DNA from: Thermoprotei archaeon
Lineage (GTDB): Archaea > Thermoproteota > Thermoprotei_A > Sulfolobales > Desulfurococcaceae
Length of the DNA stretch: 10,143 bases
Direction of reading: 5' to 3'
Assembly: GCA_003661825.1 (NCBI GenBank)
Contig: QMWW01000028.1
Coordinates: 1-10,143 of the forward strand
Below are positions 1-7,091 of this stretch, piece by piece. A program made the position numbers and the translations under genes. How positions within the stretch are numbered: the stretch's first letter is position 1; each line of letters begins with the position of its first letter. The notes beneath the pieces are model-generated. The model searched no databases and was not told the DNA's origin. It was given only the letters and a program-made list of their open reading frames with translations.

Positions 1-240
1 GCTGGGGCTGATATAGTGATGCTCGATAACTTCAAGCCAGAAAGCGTGGCTAGAGCGATCGCTGAGCTTGAGAAGCGTGGACTAAGAGACAAGATCCTCG
101 TAGAAGTCTCTGGTGGTATTACTCCAGACAACATAGAGAAGTACCTAGAACTGGGAGTAGACATAATTAGCTTAGGGTGGATTACCCACTCGGCTCCAGC
201 CATAGATCTGAGCCTAGAAATAGTAGAGGTGATTAGGTGA
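1..240 (+). CDS. nadC: Quinolinate phosphoribosyltransferase (nicotinate-nucleotide pyrophosphorylase, carboxylating), 3' part
   Basis: Only the last 79 codons are present; the frame is open from base 1 and ends at TGA 238-240. The visible part is the C-terminal half of the alpha/beta barrel. It has the GADIVMLDN strand, then VEVSGGITPDNI (family E-x-SGGI motif, phosphate and substrate contacts), and the closing GVDIISLGWITHSAPAIDLSLEI, which is close to the NadC signature ending in T-H-S-x-x-x-x-D-x-S-L-E-I. In this family the enzyme uses quinolinate and PRPP to make nicotinate mononucleotide, CO2 and pyrophosphate in the cytoplasm, the committed entry to NAD. The stop codon overlaps the GTG start of the aspartate dehydrogenase gene (GTGA, 4 bp), so the two are probably translationally coupled and supply the same pathway. 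A nadA gene would be expected just upstream, outside the window. Confidence 0.93.
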   Translation, partial: AGADIVMLDNFKPESVARAIAELEKRGLRDKILVEVSGGITPDNIEKYLELGVDIISLGWITHSAPAIDLSLEIVEVIR

Positions 241-1049
241 AGAAACTGGGTATCATAGGCTGTGGAGCTATTGGATCTGTAGTAGCTTATGCAGTAGATA
301 GAGGAGAGGTTAAGGCAGAGCTAGCAGCACTATACGATATCGTTGTTGAGAAATGCCTCGATCTTTCGAATAAACTGCTAGCTAGTAAACCATTGGTGTG
401 CAAAAGCCTAGACTGCTTGCTTAGCGCAAAGCCTGATCTAGTAGTTGAGGCGGCGAGCCAGGAAGCAGTTAGAGAGTATGTTCCGGGGATTCTGGAGCAA
501 GGAATAAGTGTAGTAGTACTAAGCGTTGGAGCCTTACTAGATAGGGATCTCTATGATAAGCTACTAGGGATCTGTAGGTCTAAGGGTTCACGCATATACA
601 TCCCCACGGGAGCTGTAGCTGGAATAGATGCTATAAAAGCGGCTTCTCTCTCGGGTGTTAAGCGCATAGTACTGACTACTAGGAAAAGCCCTAAGTCTAT
701 TAGTAGCGAATCTCTAAGAAAGCTTGGCTTCAATGAAGAAATCCGCGAACCTACAGTCATATACGAGGGTACAGCCGAAGAAGCCGTAAAAGCTCTACCG
801 TTTAATATAAACGTTGCAGCTGCTCTTAGAATAGCGTCTAGAGCACCTGTTGTCGTAAGAGTTATAGCGGATCCCAGTGTTACTAGGAACGTCCACGAGA
901 TACTAGTTGAATCGGAGGCTTCTAACCTTAGAATAGTTGTAGAGAACAGGCCGCATCCAGAGAATCCAAAAACAAGCTATATAGCCGCTCTTTCAGCAGT
1001 ACAACTACTTAAACAAATACTAGAGCCGGGGATAAACATAGGTACCTAA
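237..1049 (+). CDS. nadX: L-aspartate dehydrogenase
   Basis: The 270-residue protein fits the NadX/AspDH family (about 235-270 residues). The N-terminal Rossmann fold has GIIGCGAIGS (G8, G10, G13) for NAD(P) binding. The middle has YIPTGAVAGIDAIKA (about 121-135), and the second domain has FNINVAAALRIAS (about 189-201) and RNVHEILVES, where His220 matches the catalytic histidine of characterised enzymes. The tail RPHPENPKTSYIAALSAVQLL is typical. The family oxidises L-aspartate with NAD(P)+ to iminoaspartate, which NadA condenses to quinolinate; it replaces the oxygen-dependent NadB, which suits an anaerobe. The GTG start at 237 is chosen because it gives the Rossmann strand at the usual distance, overlaps the nadC stop by 4 bp, and is preceded 3 nt upstream by a strong ribosome binding site, GAGGTGAT (226-233). 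Confidence 0.93.
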   Translation: MKKLGIIGCGAIGSVVAYAVDRGEVKAELAALYDIVVEKCLDLSNKLLASKPLVCKSLDCLLSAKPDLVVEAASQEAVREYVPGILEQGISVVVLSVGALLDRDLYDKLLGICRSKGSRIYIPTGAVAGIDAIKAASLSGVKRIVLTTRKSPKSISSESLRKLGFNEEIREPTVIYEGTAEEAVKALPFNINVAAALRIASRAPVVVRVIADPSVTRNVHEILVESEASNLRIVVENRPHPENPKTSYIAALSAVQLLKQILEPGINIGT

Positions 1050-1082
1050 GTGCCATGTGCTTCTCTGGATCGAGGGCTACCC

Positions 1083-1091
1083 ATATTTTAT
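1083..1091 (+). promoter_or_regulatory. Candidate TATA box for threonine synthase
   Basis: The AT-rich stretch ATATTTTAT lies in the 77-bp gap after nadX. An archaeal TATA box centred near 1087 would place transcription start near 1113. That leaves a short leader containing the AGGTGAT ribosome binding site at 1116-1122. No clear BRE is seen upstream. The T-rich stretch just after it could also help terminate the nad transcript. This is inferred from spacing and composition only. Confidence 0.4.
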
Positions 1092-1115
1092 CTTCTTAGT
1101 CAAGAGTTTATGTCT

Positions 1116-1122
1116 AGGTGAT
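1116..1122 (+). promoter_or_regulatory. Ribosome binding site for threonine synthase start
   Basis: AGGTGAT is an excellent match to the anti-Shine-Dalgarno complement and closely matches the sites before nadX (GAGGTGAT) and herA (AGGTGAG). It sits 4 nt before TTG 1127, which makes that codon the best-supported start of the gene. However, TTG 1127 is one reading frame away from the rest of the protein. Confidence 0.6.
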
Positions 1123-1126
1123 TACT

Positions 1127-2402
1127 TTGTTTCGTTAAGTTCCTAAAGTGTAGTAGATGCGGTAGAGAGTATAGTCTCAGCGACAAACCAGTTATGTGTA
1201 GGAACGGCGATCTCGGTAGATTAGACATATACTATGACTACGAAGCACTAAGTAGAGCTGTAGATCGCTCGGAGATCTCCAGTAGAGAGTTCTATATGTG
1301 GAGGTACGCCGAGTTCTTACCAGTACCTAGTAGAGAATATGTGGTAAGCTTAATGGAGGGTGGAACCCCTCTTATTAGAGCTAGTAGATTAGCTGAAAAG
1401 CTAGGTCTAAAGAACCTGTACATTAAGGATGAAACCCGTAACCCCACTGGTAGTTTTAAGGATAGGTCGATGTCCGTCTCCGTATCTATGGCTAAGTACT
1501 TTGGTTTTAAGCGTGCCGTAACGGCTTCAAGTGGTAATGCTGCAGCAGCCTTAGCTGCCTACGGTGCACGAGCAGGTATAGAGGTCTACGCGTTTGTACC
1601 GGATTTCGCTGGATACGGCAAGATTGCTCAGCTCCTCCTCTATGGGGCTAAGGTGTTTAGAGTCCGGTGGATCGAGTCCGAGGATCCAACGGTTAAAATA
1701 ATGCGTATACTAGTAGAGCATGGATTCTACCCCTCACCTAGCTTCGGGCCCTTCAATCCCTACCAGATCGAGGGATCTAAGACTATAAGCTATGAAGTAA
1801 TCGAGCAGCTAGGCTGGAGCATACCTGATCACCTATTCGTACCAACCGGGTCTGCTAGCTTGTTAACAGGAGTTTATAGAGGCTTCTATGACTGGAACGC
1901 GGTTGGATGGATAGATGGCTATCCAAAGCTTGTCGCTATTCAGCCAGAAGGTAATTACCCGTTTGTTCGTGCATGGCTAGAGCGTGTACCGCCAGATCCC
2001 GATGCTATCAGGCCTTGGGAGAAGCCTCCTGAAACTATTGCTACGGGCCTAGAAGATACTTATCCCTGGGATGGAGACTACGGCCTATACGCGCTCTATG
2101 AAACCAATGGATACGGCATAGTTGTCAGCGACAACGAAATCCTAGAAGCTGTTAAGCTTCTAGCTAGGTATGAAGGAGTATTCGCTGAACCAAGTGGTGC
2201 AGCAGGTCTAGCCGGGCTTGTTAAAGCCTTTGAGCAGGGCTACGTGGATAGAAGTGACACGATAGTAGTACTAGTTACTGGTCACGGCTTAAAGGATCCC
2301 GAGGTAATAGCGAAATCCGTGGGAGAGCCTCCAGTAATAAACCCAGATGTAGAAGAGTTTAAAGTAAAAGCATACGAGCACTATAAGCTCCGGCTAGAAT
2401 AG
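1127..2402 (+). CDS. thrC: Threonine synthase (PLP-dependent), with frame interruption at the 5' end
   Basis: The uninterrupted frame from ATG 1194 gives 402 residues; residue numbers here count from that ATG. NPTGSFKDR carries the PLP-binding Lys89 (codon 1458-1460). ASSGNAAAAL (111-120) is the substrate-binding loop. VPTGSASLLTG is the glycine-rich phosphate loop, and EPSGAAGLAGL and VLVTGHGLKDP near the C-terminus are threonine synthase hallmarks. The family converts O-phosphohomoserine to L-threonine and phosphate. Upstream of ATG 1194 the same frame still encodes FVKFLKCSRCGREYSLSDK, clearly the family's N-terminal zinc ribbon. It contains no ATG, GTG or TTG before an in-frame TGA at 1119. 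A start is instead seen at TTG 1127, behind AGGTGAT, in a frame one base away. The true N-terminus therefore needs a +1 shift near 1130-1136, a sequencing error, or a non-canonical start. The start given is the ribosome-binding-site-supported one; 1194 is the conservative alternative. It has its own promoter-like and terminator-like flanks. Confidence 0.9.
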
Positions 2403-2413
2403 GTATTTTAGAG

Positions 2414-2450
2414 CCGAAGCAATAGTTTCGCTTCGGTCCCTGGATTTTTT
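2414..2450 (+). terminator. Hairpin plus T-run after threonine synthase
   Basis: CCGAAGC (2414-2420) and GCTTCGG (2430-2436) form a perfect 7-bp stem with a 9-nt loop, followed 8 nt later by six Ts (2445-2450). It begins 11 bp after the thrC stop and precedes the next TATA box. A shorter outer pair, TAGGTA (2400-2405) and TACCTA (2450-2455), encloses it. In archaea the T-run is the main termination signal and hairpins are not required, so the hairpin could also act as 3'-end protection. Confidence 0.55.
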
Positions 2451-2453
2451 ACC

Positions 2454-2462
2454 TATTTATAA
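2454..2462 (+). promoter_or_regulatory. TATA box of the mre11-nurA-herA-rad50 operon
   Basis: TATTTATAA is the clearest TATA element on the plus strand here. Centred at 2458, it predicts transcription start near 2484. That gives an ~18-nt leader holding the GGTGG ribosome binding site (2491-2495) ahead of TTG 2502. It directly follows the thrC terminator-like element. No other promoter-like gap exists before the end of rad50, so it probably serves all four genes. Confidence 0.5.
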
Positions 2463-2490
2463 GGTTATTTAGAGATTCGAGTATGTAGTT

Positions 2491-2495
2491 GGTGG
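2491..2495 (+). promoter_or_regulatory. Ribosome binding site deciding the TTG start of mre11
   Basis: GGTGG lies 6 nt before TTG 2502. The next gene, nurA, has a near-identical site (TTGGTGGA, 3748-3755) at about the same distance from its GTG. No in-frame ATG or GTG exists between the upstream in-frame stop (TAA 2460-2462) and 2502, so the site and frame together fix the TTG start. Confidence 0.5.
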
Positions 2496-2501
2496 CTAGT
2501 A

Positions 2502-3761
2502 TTGATTATACATACGTCCGATTTCCATATAGGGGCTTTCTCGGGTAAGCCTTTGCATGAAGCTTCTCTTCATGCTTTTGAGGAAATAGCAGAGTATGCC
2601 GTTAATAACGGTATCAACCATGTAGTGGTATCGGGGGATCTCTTCGAGTATCCTAGGATCGAGAATTACCGTTTAATGCTAAGATTCGTTAAAACTTTAA
2701 AGACTCTTCGCGATGCTGGAGTCTACGTTGTGGCTACCCCCGGTAGCCATGACCACTCTCCCGTTGGAAGTAGCTGGTTAAACCTTTTGAATGAAGCAGG
2801 GCTTATCCACGTACCTCGCTACGAGGAACTAGATAAGCTAGTACTATATCCGCTCAGGATAGGCGACTACGTATTCTACGGATTACCAGGTTTTAAAAAC
2901 AATTTAGAGCTAGCGTACCTACGCGGGTCTAGGGTAATGTTTAAGGGTATAGAGGAGTTAGGTGAGCCGATAATACTAATCGCGCACACTAGCGTAGAGT
3001 TCGCAGGATACAGACCCGAAGATTTTGCGAGCAGGTACGGTAAAGTAGCTGTAGGTGAAGAAGCCGTCTTAAAGAGTATACCCGGGAGAATCAGTTATGT
3101 TGCTCTAGGCCATATACACTTCCCTATACCGCTATTCGATGAAGCTGAGGCTAGTATAGCGTATTCTGGAGCACCTATTGGGAGGGATGTCAGCGATCTA
3201 AGGGAAACCCTGCTCCTTAAAGAGAAGTACGGTCGTAGCCGGAGGTTTCTATTAATAGATCTCAGTGGTAAAAGAGCTAAACTCAGAAGTGTATGGAGGG
3301 ATTTTGGTGTATCGGTAGAAGAGTATAGTACTACATTTACCGATATAGCCACGGTTGTTAACGAAGTTAAAGCTAAGCTTCGGGATATGAGCGGAGATTA
3401 CCGGGTATTGCTACTAAGAGTAGATGGCATAGGCGCCAGCGAGACCGCTAAGCTGCTAAACGAAGTAAGGTCTCTTGAAAAGAGGTTTAATACAGCAGTA
3501 TATGTTTGGTCTAAAACCGTGGATGAGGCTAGCGGTATAGCTCTAGACTTAGGCATAGTTGGCGATATTGAAGAGCTCGAAGAGAGAGCTATCAGAGAAG
3601 CTGCTAAGAGGCTCGGTCTACACGTTGAGCCCGAGAAACTCATGAGGCTGATCAGCTTGCTGGGTAGACGGCGCCCAGAAGGATCTAGACGCGAGGACTT
3701 CTATACAACCTTATTTAATGAGTTAAAACCTCTCCTAGAAGAGATCGTTGGTGGAAAGTAG
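2502..3761 (+). CDS. mre11: Mre11 nuclease (DNA double-strand break repair)
   Basis: The 419-residue protein has the calcineurin-like phosphodiesterase motifs of Mre11/SbcD in order. These are TSDFHIG (Asp7, His9), VVSGDLFE (Asp46), PGSHDHS (Ser82, His83, Asp84), LIAHTSVE (His162), and YVALGHIHFP (His204, His206), followed by IAYSGAPIGRD. These residues bind the two-metal centre for the 3'-5' exonuclease and endonuclease activity known in the family. Residues from about 235 form the capping domain, and the charged helical C-terminus should bind the base of the Rad50 coiled coil. Motif III reads GSHD rather than the usual GNHD. The TTG start at 2502 puts the first beta strand (IIHTSDFH) exactly at the N-terminus, as in homologues. 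It is the first gene of a four-gene operon, and its TAG stop shares one base with the GTG of nurA. Confidence 0.95.
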   Translation: MIIHTSDFHIGAFSGKPLHEASLHAFEEIAEYAVNNGINHVVVSGDLFEYPRIENYRLMLRFVKTLKTLRDAGVYVVATPGSHDHSPVGSSWLNLLNEAGLIHVPRYEELDKLVLYPLRIGDYVFYGLPGFKNNLELAYLRGSRVMFKGIEELGEPIILIAHTSVEFAGYRPEDFASRYGKVAVGEEAVLKSIPGRISYVALGHIHFPIPLFDEAEASIAYSGAPIGRDVSDLRETLLLKEKYGRSRRFLLIDLSGKRAKLRSVWRDFGVSVEEYSTTFTDIATVVNEVKAKLRDMSGDYRVLLLRVDGIGASETAKLLNEVRSLEKRFNTAVYVWSKTVDEASGIALDLGIVGDIEELEERAIREAAKRLGLHVEPEKLMRLISLLGRRRPEGSRREDFYTTLFNELKPLLEEIVGGK

Positions 3762-5077
3762 TGGATCAACTGGTTCGGGTCCTTAGGGATCTGGTAGAAG
3801 ACCTTAAGAGGGACTATATTGATGCTAGTAGTGACCTATTCATAAGAGCTAGGAGCGAGATTTTCAGCAGATTCTACAGAGTATTGCCATTGACGCCGGT
3901 AAAGCCTGGATCGGCTGGAGACTTCATCTTCGTTGATGCAGGCTTTAAATCGTATCAGCTAGATGTAGCGATGATCATACCCATGCAGATCGGCGGCCTC
4001 TATAGAGATGGCAACGGGAACCTAGCCAATGTTAGAGAGCTTACCGATAAGCCAGCAGTAGATACGATCATTCTGTACACGAGTAGGAGGAGGCGTGGCA
4101 GCGGGTTCGAGTTCAGCGCTAAGGTGAAGTGCTTAGATAAGACGTTGCTCTTCGGAGAGAGAGGAAGATGTGAGGAGATATCGATCGAGCTTAACCGCTT
4201 ACTAAGAGGAATCGCTGGTACGGACAAGAAGATGAGGACTTCTCGATTCTTCGTCAAGCTAGCTAAGTATTTAGAGGGGCTTCTCGAGCTTGCGTATGCT
4301 ATTAAGCTACGTAGAGCCTTGAGGGAAGAACTGGGTTTAAACCCTATGGTAGTACTCGACGGCTCTTTGATAAAGTGGTTTAGCGTGAAAAGACGTGGAA
4401 TAGACTTTGACGGGTTAGATATTCTCTCGATACTACTAGATAATGAACCCGGTAAAGTTGTACAAGAGCTGGATAACGTGTTCGGTTTAGCTAAAACCAC
4501 GAAGTTCACCACAATAGCTAGAAGCTATGGCTTATTTCTTAGCAGGAAGGATAGAGGAGTTATGGGTAGAGGCTTCTATACCATAATCGACCAGAAAGGT
4601 GTTGAGCATGTACGTGAGAAGCTCGAGGAGCTCCTAGAGGGCTATGCTGCTACAGATTTCGTGATGGAAACTATCAAGCTCTTTAACCGGGTAATCTACG
4701 ATATCCATGGTGTATACGTAGTTAGGTTTCCTCTTACGAGTGACTACTCAAACGTATTCATCTTAGATACCTATACTAGGGGAGAAGTTGTAGGCTTTAA
4801 GGATCATAAGCTACGAGTAGACTATGAACAAATTAGCCGTGTGAACGAGAAACTAAACAGAGCTGTTCCCAGTTTATACACGTATAGGTCTAGGATATAC
4901 GGCGAACCACCGTATGGCTACATGGAGGTAGACAGCGTAGTGAGATTTGGTAAAGACCTCTCTAACACAGTTGAACAACTACTAATAGGCGTTATGGGCA
5001 GTAGTGGGGACGCCTCTCTTCAACCCCTTATACAGGCTTTTTCTTCTACCATCCGTATGAGATACGGCTATAGGTGA
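3761..5077 (+). CDS. nurA: NurA nuclease, 5'-3' end-resection partner of HerA
   Basis: The 438-residue protein is assigned to the NurA family by motifs and by its place beside herA, mre11 and rad50. The first acidic motif is FIFVDAGF (Asp59), in place of the usual V-D-G-S. The second is MVVLDGSLIKW (Asp200). Between them lies a basic segment (RRRRGSGF). FGLAKTTKF (241-249) matches the G-x-x-K-x-x-K stretch of the family, followed by YVVRFPLTSDYSNVFILDTY (319-338) and the terminal EPPYGYMEVDSVVRF. NurA forms a toroidal dimer with an RNase H-like fold that docks on the HerA hexamer and cuts ssDNA and dsDNA in the 5'-3' direction using Mn2+. It is long compared with the Sulfolobus protein (about 340 residues), mainly between the two acidic motifs. 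GTG 3761 overlaps the mre11 stop by one base and follows GGTGGA (3750-3755) by 5 nt. The stop TGA is embedded in the herA ribosome binding site. Confidence 0.85.
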   Translation: MDQLVRVLRDLVEDLKRDYIDASSDLFIRARSEIFSRFYRVLPLTPVKPGSAGDFIFVDAGFKSYQLDVAMIIPMQIGGLYRDGNGNLANVRELTDKPAVDTIILYTSRRRRGSGFEFSAKVKCLDKTLLFGERGRCEEISIELNRLLRGIAGTDKKMRTSRFFVKLAKYLEGLLELAYAIKLRRALREELGLNPMVVLDGSLIKWFSVKRRGIDFDGLDILSILLDNEPGKVVQELDNVFGLAKTTKFTTIARSYGLFLSRKDRGVMGRGFYTIIDQKGVEHVREKLEELLEGYAATDFVMETIKLFNRVIYDIHGVYVVRFPLTSDYSNVFILDTYTRGEVVGFKDHKLRVDYEQISRVNEKLNRAVPSLYTYRSRIYGEPPYGYMEVDSVVRFGKDLSNTVEQLLIGVMGSSGDASLQPLIQAFSSTIRMRYGYR

Positions 5078-5084
5078 GTAGAAT

Positions 5085-7091
5085 ATGGCGGATCACGTGG
5101 GATACGTACACAGCTGGGCTACCGACTACATAGGCGTTTTGATAACAAGTAGGGAGTACACGCCGGGTATAGGAGATATACTATACGTCAAGGTAGACGA
5201 CCGCTATGTGTTGCTCCAGGTTATAGGCTATGAAGGCGAGGTACCAGTTGCTCCTAGCTCTATAGTTAAGGAACCGCTAAGCAAACCCCCTCTCTATAGC
5301 CTCGAGAAAACAATGCATGCCCGTACATCGCTGTTCTTCGAGATAAGGCGTCTTAGAACTAGCGGTGGAGAAGAAGTTGTAGTCACCAAGCCGTACCAGC
5401 CCCCTCCCCTAGACGAAAAGGTGTTTCTCGTGAAAAAAGGTGATCCGGAATCGGAGGAGATAATGAAGCTCTTAAGCGAAGGTATTAAGCCATTAGCCTC
5501 TTCTCCTAGCGCGGTACCTGTGGCTTGGCTCCGTAGTGGTGTAGCGCCGGTAGAGCTGTTGAAGAAGGAGAAGTATTTTCCAGAAGCTTCTCTAAACATA
5601 GATCTACAGCGTTCTCTACCTAAACATGTACTCGTAGCTGGTCAGACAGGCTCTGGTAAAACCACCTGTGTCATGGGTTTGATTACTCACTGGGCGTGGA
5701 GAGGCGAACCCGGTTTATCGTGGCTAGTAATTGATAGACACGGCGAGTATTCTGATGATAATCCTACAGGCTTCCTCGACACCCTTAGAAAAGCTCTACG
5801 CATAAACGAGGAGCTCGACAAAGTGGGTGTTCAGGTATACATACTTGATAGAAATAGGAGTAGAGAGGAAACTAAGAAAATCGGTAAGAAACTACAGTTT
5901 CTGATAGGTTCCGTGGACATAGGTAGCATTAGTTTGGAGGACCTATCTAATATCGCTAACTTATCAGAAGACAGGATCAACGAGCTAGACGAGATCGTGA
6001 GAACAGTAACTGGGCTGTTTAAAGCTATTGATGAATCAAAGCTAGAGAGCGAATGGGTAAGCGTATTTGTGAGAAACGGCGCAGCTACCGGCAACTTACT
6101 AGCACTAATACCTCTGCTCGTAGACAACGTTATCAGGTATGAAGGTATACGCGAATCCTCTAAACGCGGCCTCTACAAGATGCTGCTAGACTTAGGCATA
6201 GATATACGGAAGCTCAGAATCTACAGAAGGCTTATTCTGAGTGTACTCGGTCTAGAGATTAAGACGGACTACATAGCTATGCGTGGCTCTATGCAAAGCA
6301 TAAGCGTGATCAACGATTCGGGCTCGGTCTTCAAGGTATCCCCTATACTTAAGGAGAAGACCTGTCTACTAAAGCTTCTAAAGGCTCTAGCCAGCGCTAT
6401 ACCTTCTAGACCCGTGTATCCATGGTTGAGCGTAGAGATCGGGCAGTGCAGTATCCCCAGGCTAGTTGAAGGCCCTATATCCATTGACAACATAGTAAAT
6501 GAGTTGAATAATGGCAACACCGTGATCGTGGATGTATCGAAGATCCCTGTTAGTCAGGGCGATGTTGTTATAACGTGTATACTGAGGAGGCTATTTGAGC
6601 ACCGTATGAGTATAGGGGTAGAGAAAGCATCCGCTTTACCTAGAATAGCTATTGTGTCCGAAGAAGCCCCCCTATACCTGAGCCCAGAGAAAGTCAGTAA
6701 TCCATACAACGTATTCGCTAGAATAGCGCGTGAAGGGAGGAAGTTTGGAATAGGCTTAGTAGCTATTACCCAGCTGGCTACTCAGATCGAGAGACAGATA
6801 CTGGCGAACTTCAACACAGTAATAGCTCTTAGAACAAAGTATGTATCAGACATTAACTACTTTAAGAATATAGGTGTACCAGGCGAGGCTCTACCTACTC
6901 TCAGCGATCGCGAAGGCTACCTCTACACCCCTGATCTCAGCGTTAAAGAGCCTATACCCGTATACTTCCCAGCCTATTTTGACTTGAGCGATAGGATTGC
7001 CGAAGAGTACGAGAAGGTAGTTAGCGCAGAGAGTATGGCGGTTAGTACTGGTAGAAAGCTCGCAGTACTAGCTAGGAGTGATGAGGAGTGA
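5085..7091 (+). CDS. herA: HerA hexameric DNA translocase/helicase
   Basis: The 668-residue FtsK/HerA-family ATPase starts with an N-terminal beta-barrel (HAS barrel, roughly 1-110: GYVHSWATDYIGVLITSREY, then IGDILYVKV), which in the family forms the ring face that meets NurA or Mre11. The RecA-like core has Walker A GQTGSGKTT (from Gly186), then WLVIDRHGEYS (about 213-223), typical of HerA. It continues with a Walker B-type strand ending SEEAP (525-529), the IAREGRKFGIGLVAITQ segment (about 547-563, arginine finger and sensor region), and ILANFNTVIALR. A long helical region (about 235-480) lies between the Walker motifs. HerA pumps duplex DNA into NurA during resection. ATG 5085 follows AGGTGAG (5072-5078) by 6 nt, and that site contains the nurA stop, so the two genes should be translated together. 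The stop overlaps the rad50 start by 4 bp (GTGA). Confidence 0.94.
   Translation: MADHVGYVHSWATDYIGVLITSREYTPGIGDILYVKVDDRYVLLQVIGYEGEVPVAPSSIVKEPLSKPPLYSLEKTMHARTSLFFEIRRLRTSGGEEVVVTKPYQPPPLDEKVFLVKKGDPESEEIMKLLSEGIKPLASSPSAVPVAWLRSGVAPVELLKKEKYFPEASLNIDLQRSLPKHVLVAGQTGSGKTTCVMGLITHWAWRGEPGLSWLVIDRHGEYSDDNPTGFLDTLRKALRINEELDKVGVQVYILDRNRSREETKKIGKKLQFLIGSVDIGSISLEDLSNIANLSEDRINELDEIVRTVTGLFKAIDESKLESEWVSVFVRNGAATGNLLALIPLLVDNVIRYEGIRESSKRGLYKMLLDLGIDIRKLRIYRRLILSVLGLEIKTDYIAMRGSMQSISVINDSGSVFKVSPILKEKTCLLKLLKALASAIPSRPVYPWLSVEIGQCSIPRLVEGPISIDNIVNELNNGNTVIVDVSKIPVSQGDVVITCILRRLFEHRMSIGVEKASALPRIAIVSEEAPLYLSPEKVSNPYNVFARIAREGRKFGIGLVAITQLATQIERQILANFNTVIALRTKYVSDINYFKNIGVPGEALPTLSDREGYLYTPDLSVKEPIPVYFPAYFDLSDRIAEEYEKVVSAESMAVSTGRKLAVLARSDEE
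7074..7082 (+). promoter_or_regulatory. Ribosome binding site for rad50, in a tandem repeat
   Basis: AGGAGTGAT at 7074-7082 ends 5 nt before GTG 7088 and is a strong match to the anti-Shine-Dalgarno complement. The same nine bases recur at 7084-7092, where they contain the rad50 start codon and the herA stop codon. The only in-frame codons upstream reach a TGA at 7082, so GTG 7088 is the sole plausible start. Confidence 0.55.

Noticed and set aside
1110..1121. An in-frame ATG with TGA three codons later upstream of threonine synthase, which could suggest selenocysteine or stop readthrough.
   Set aside because: No selenocysteine signal or role is evident, no ribosome site precedes this ATG, and the TATA spacing puts transcription start after it. 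A shift from TTG 1127 or a base error explains the data better.
1050..1126. Small gene or structured RNA between nadX and threonine synthase.
   Set aside because: The gap is under 80 bp. It holds a TATA-like box and ribosome site, and I see no stable stem or credible reading frame.
3095..6520. Minus-strand open frames opposite mre11, nurA and herA.
   Set aside because: All are low-complexity, Ser-rich antisense shadows of strongly recognised genes, without ribosome binding sites or homology that I can see.
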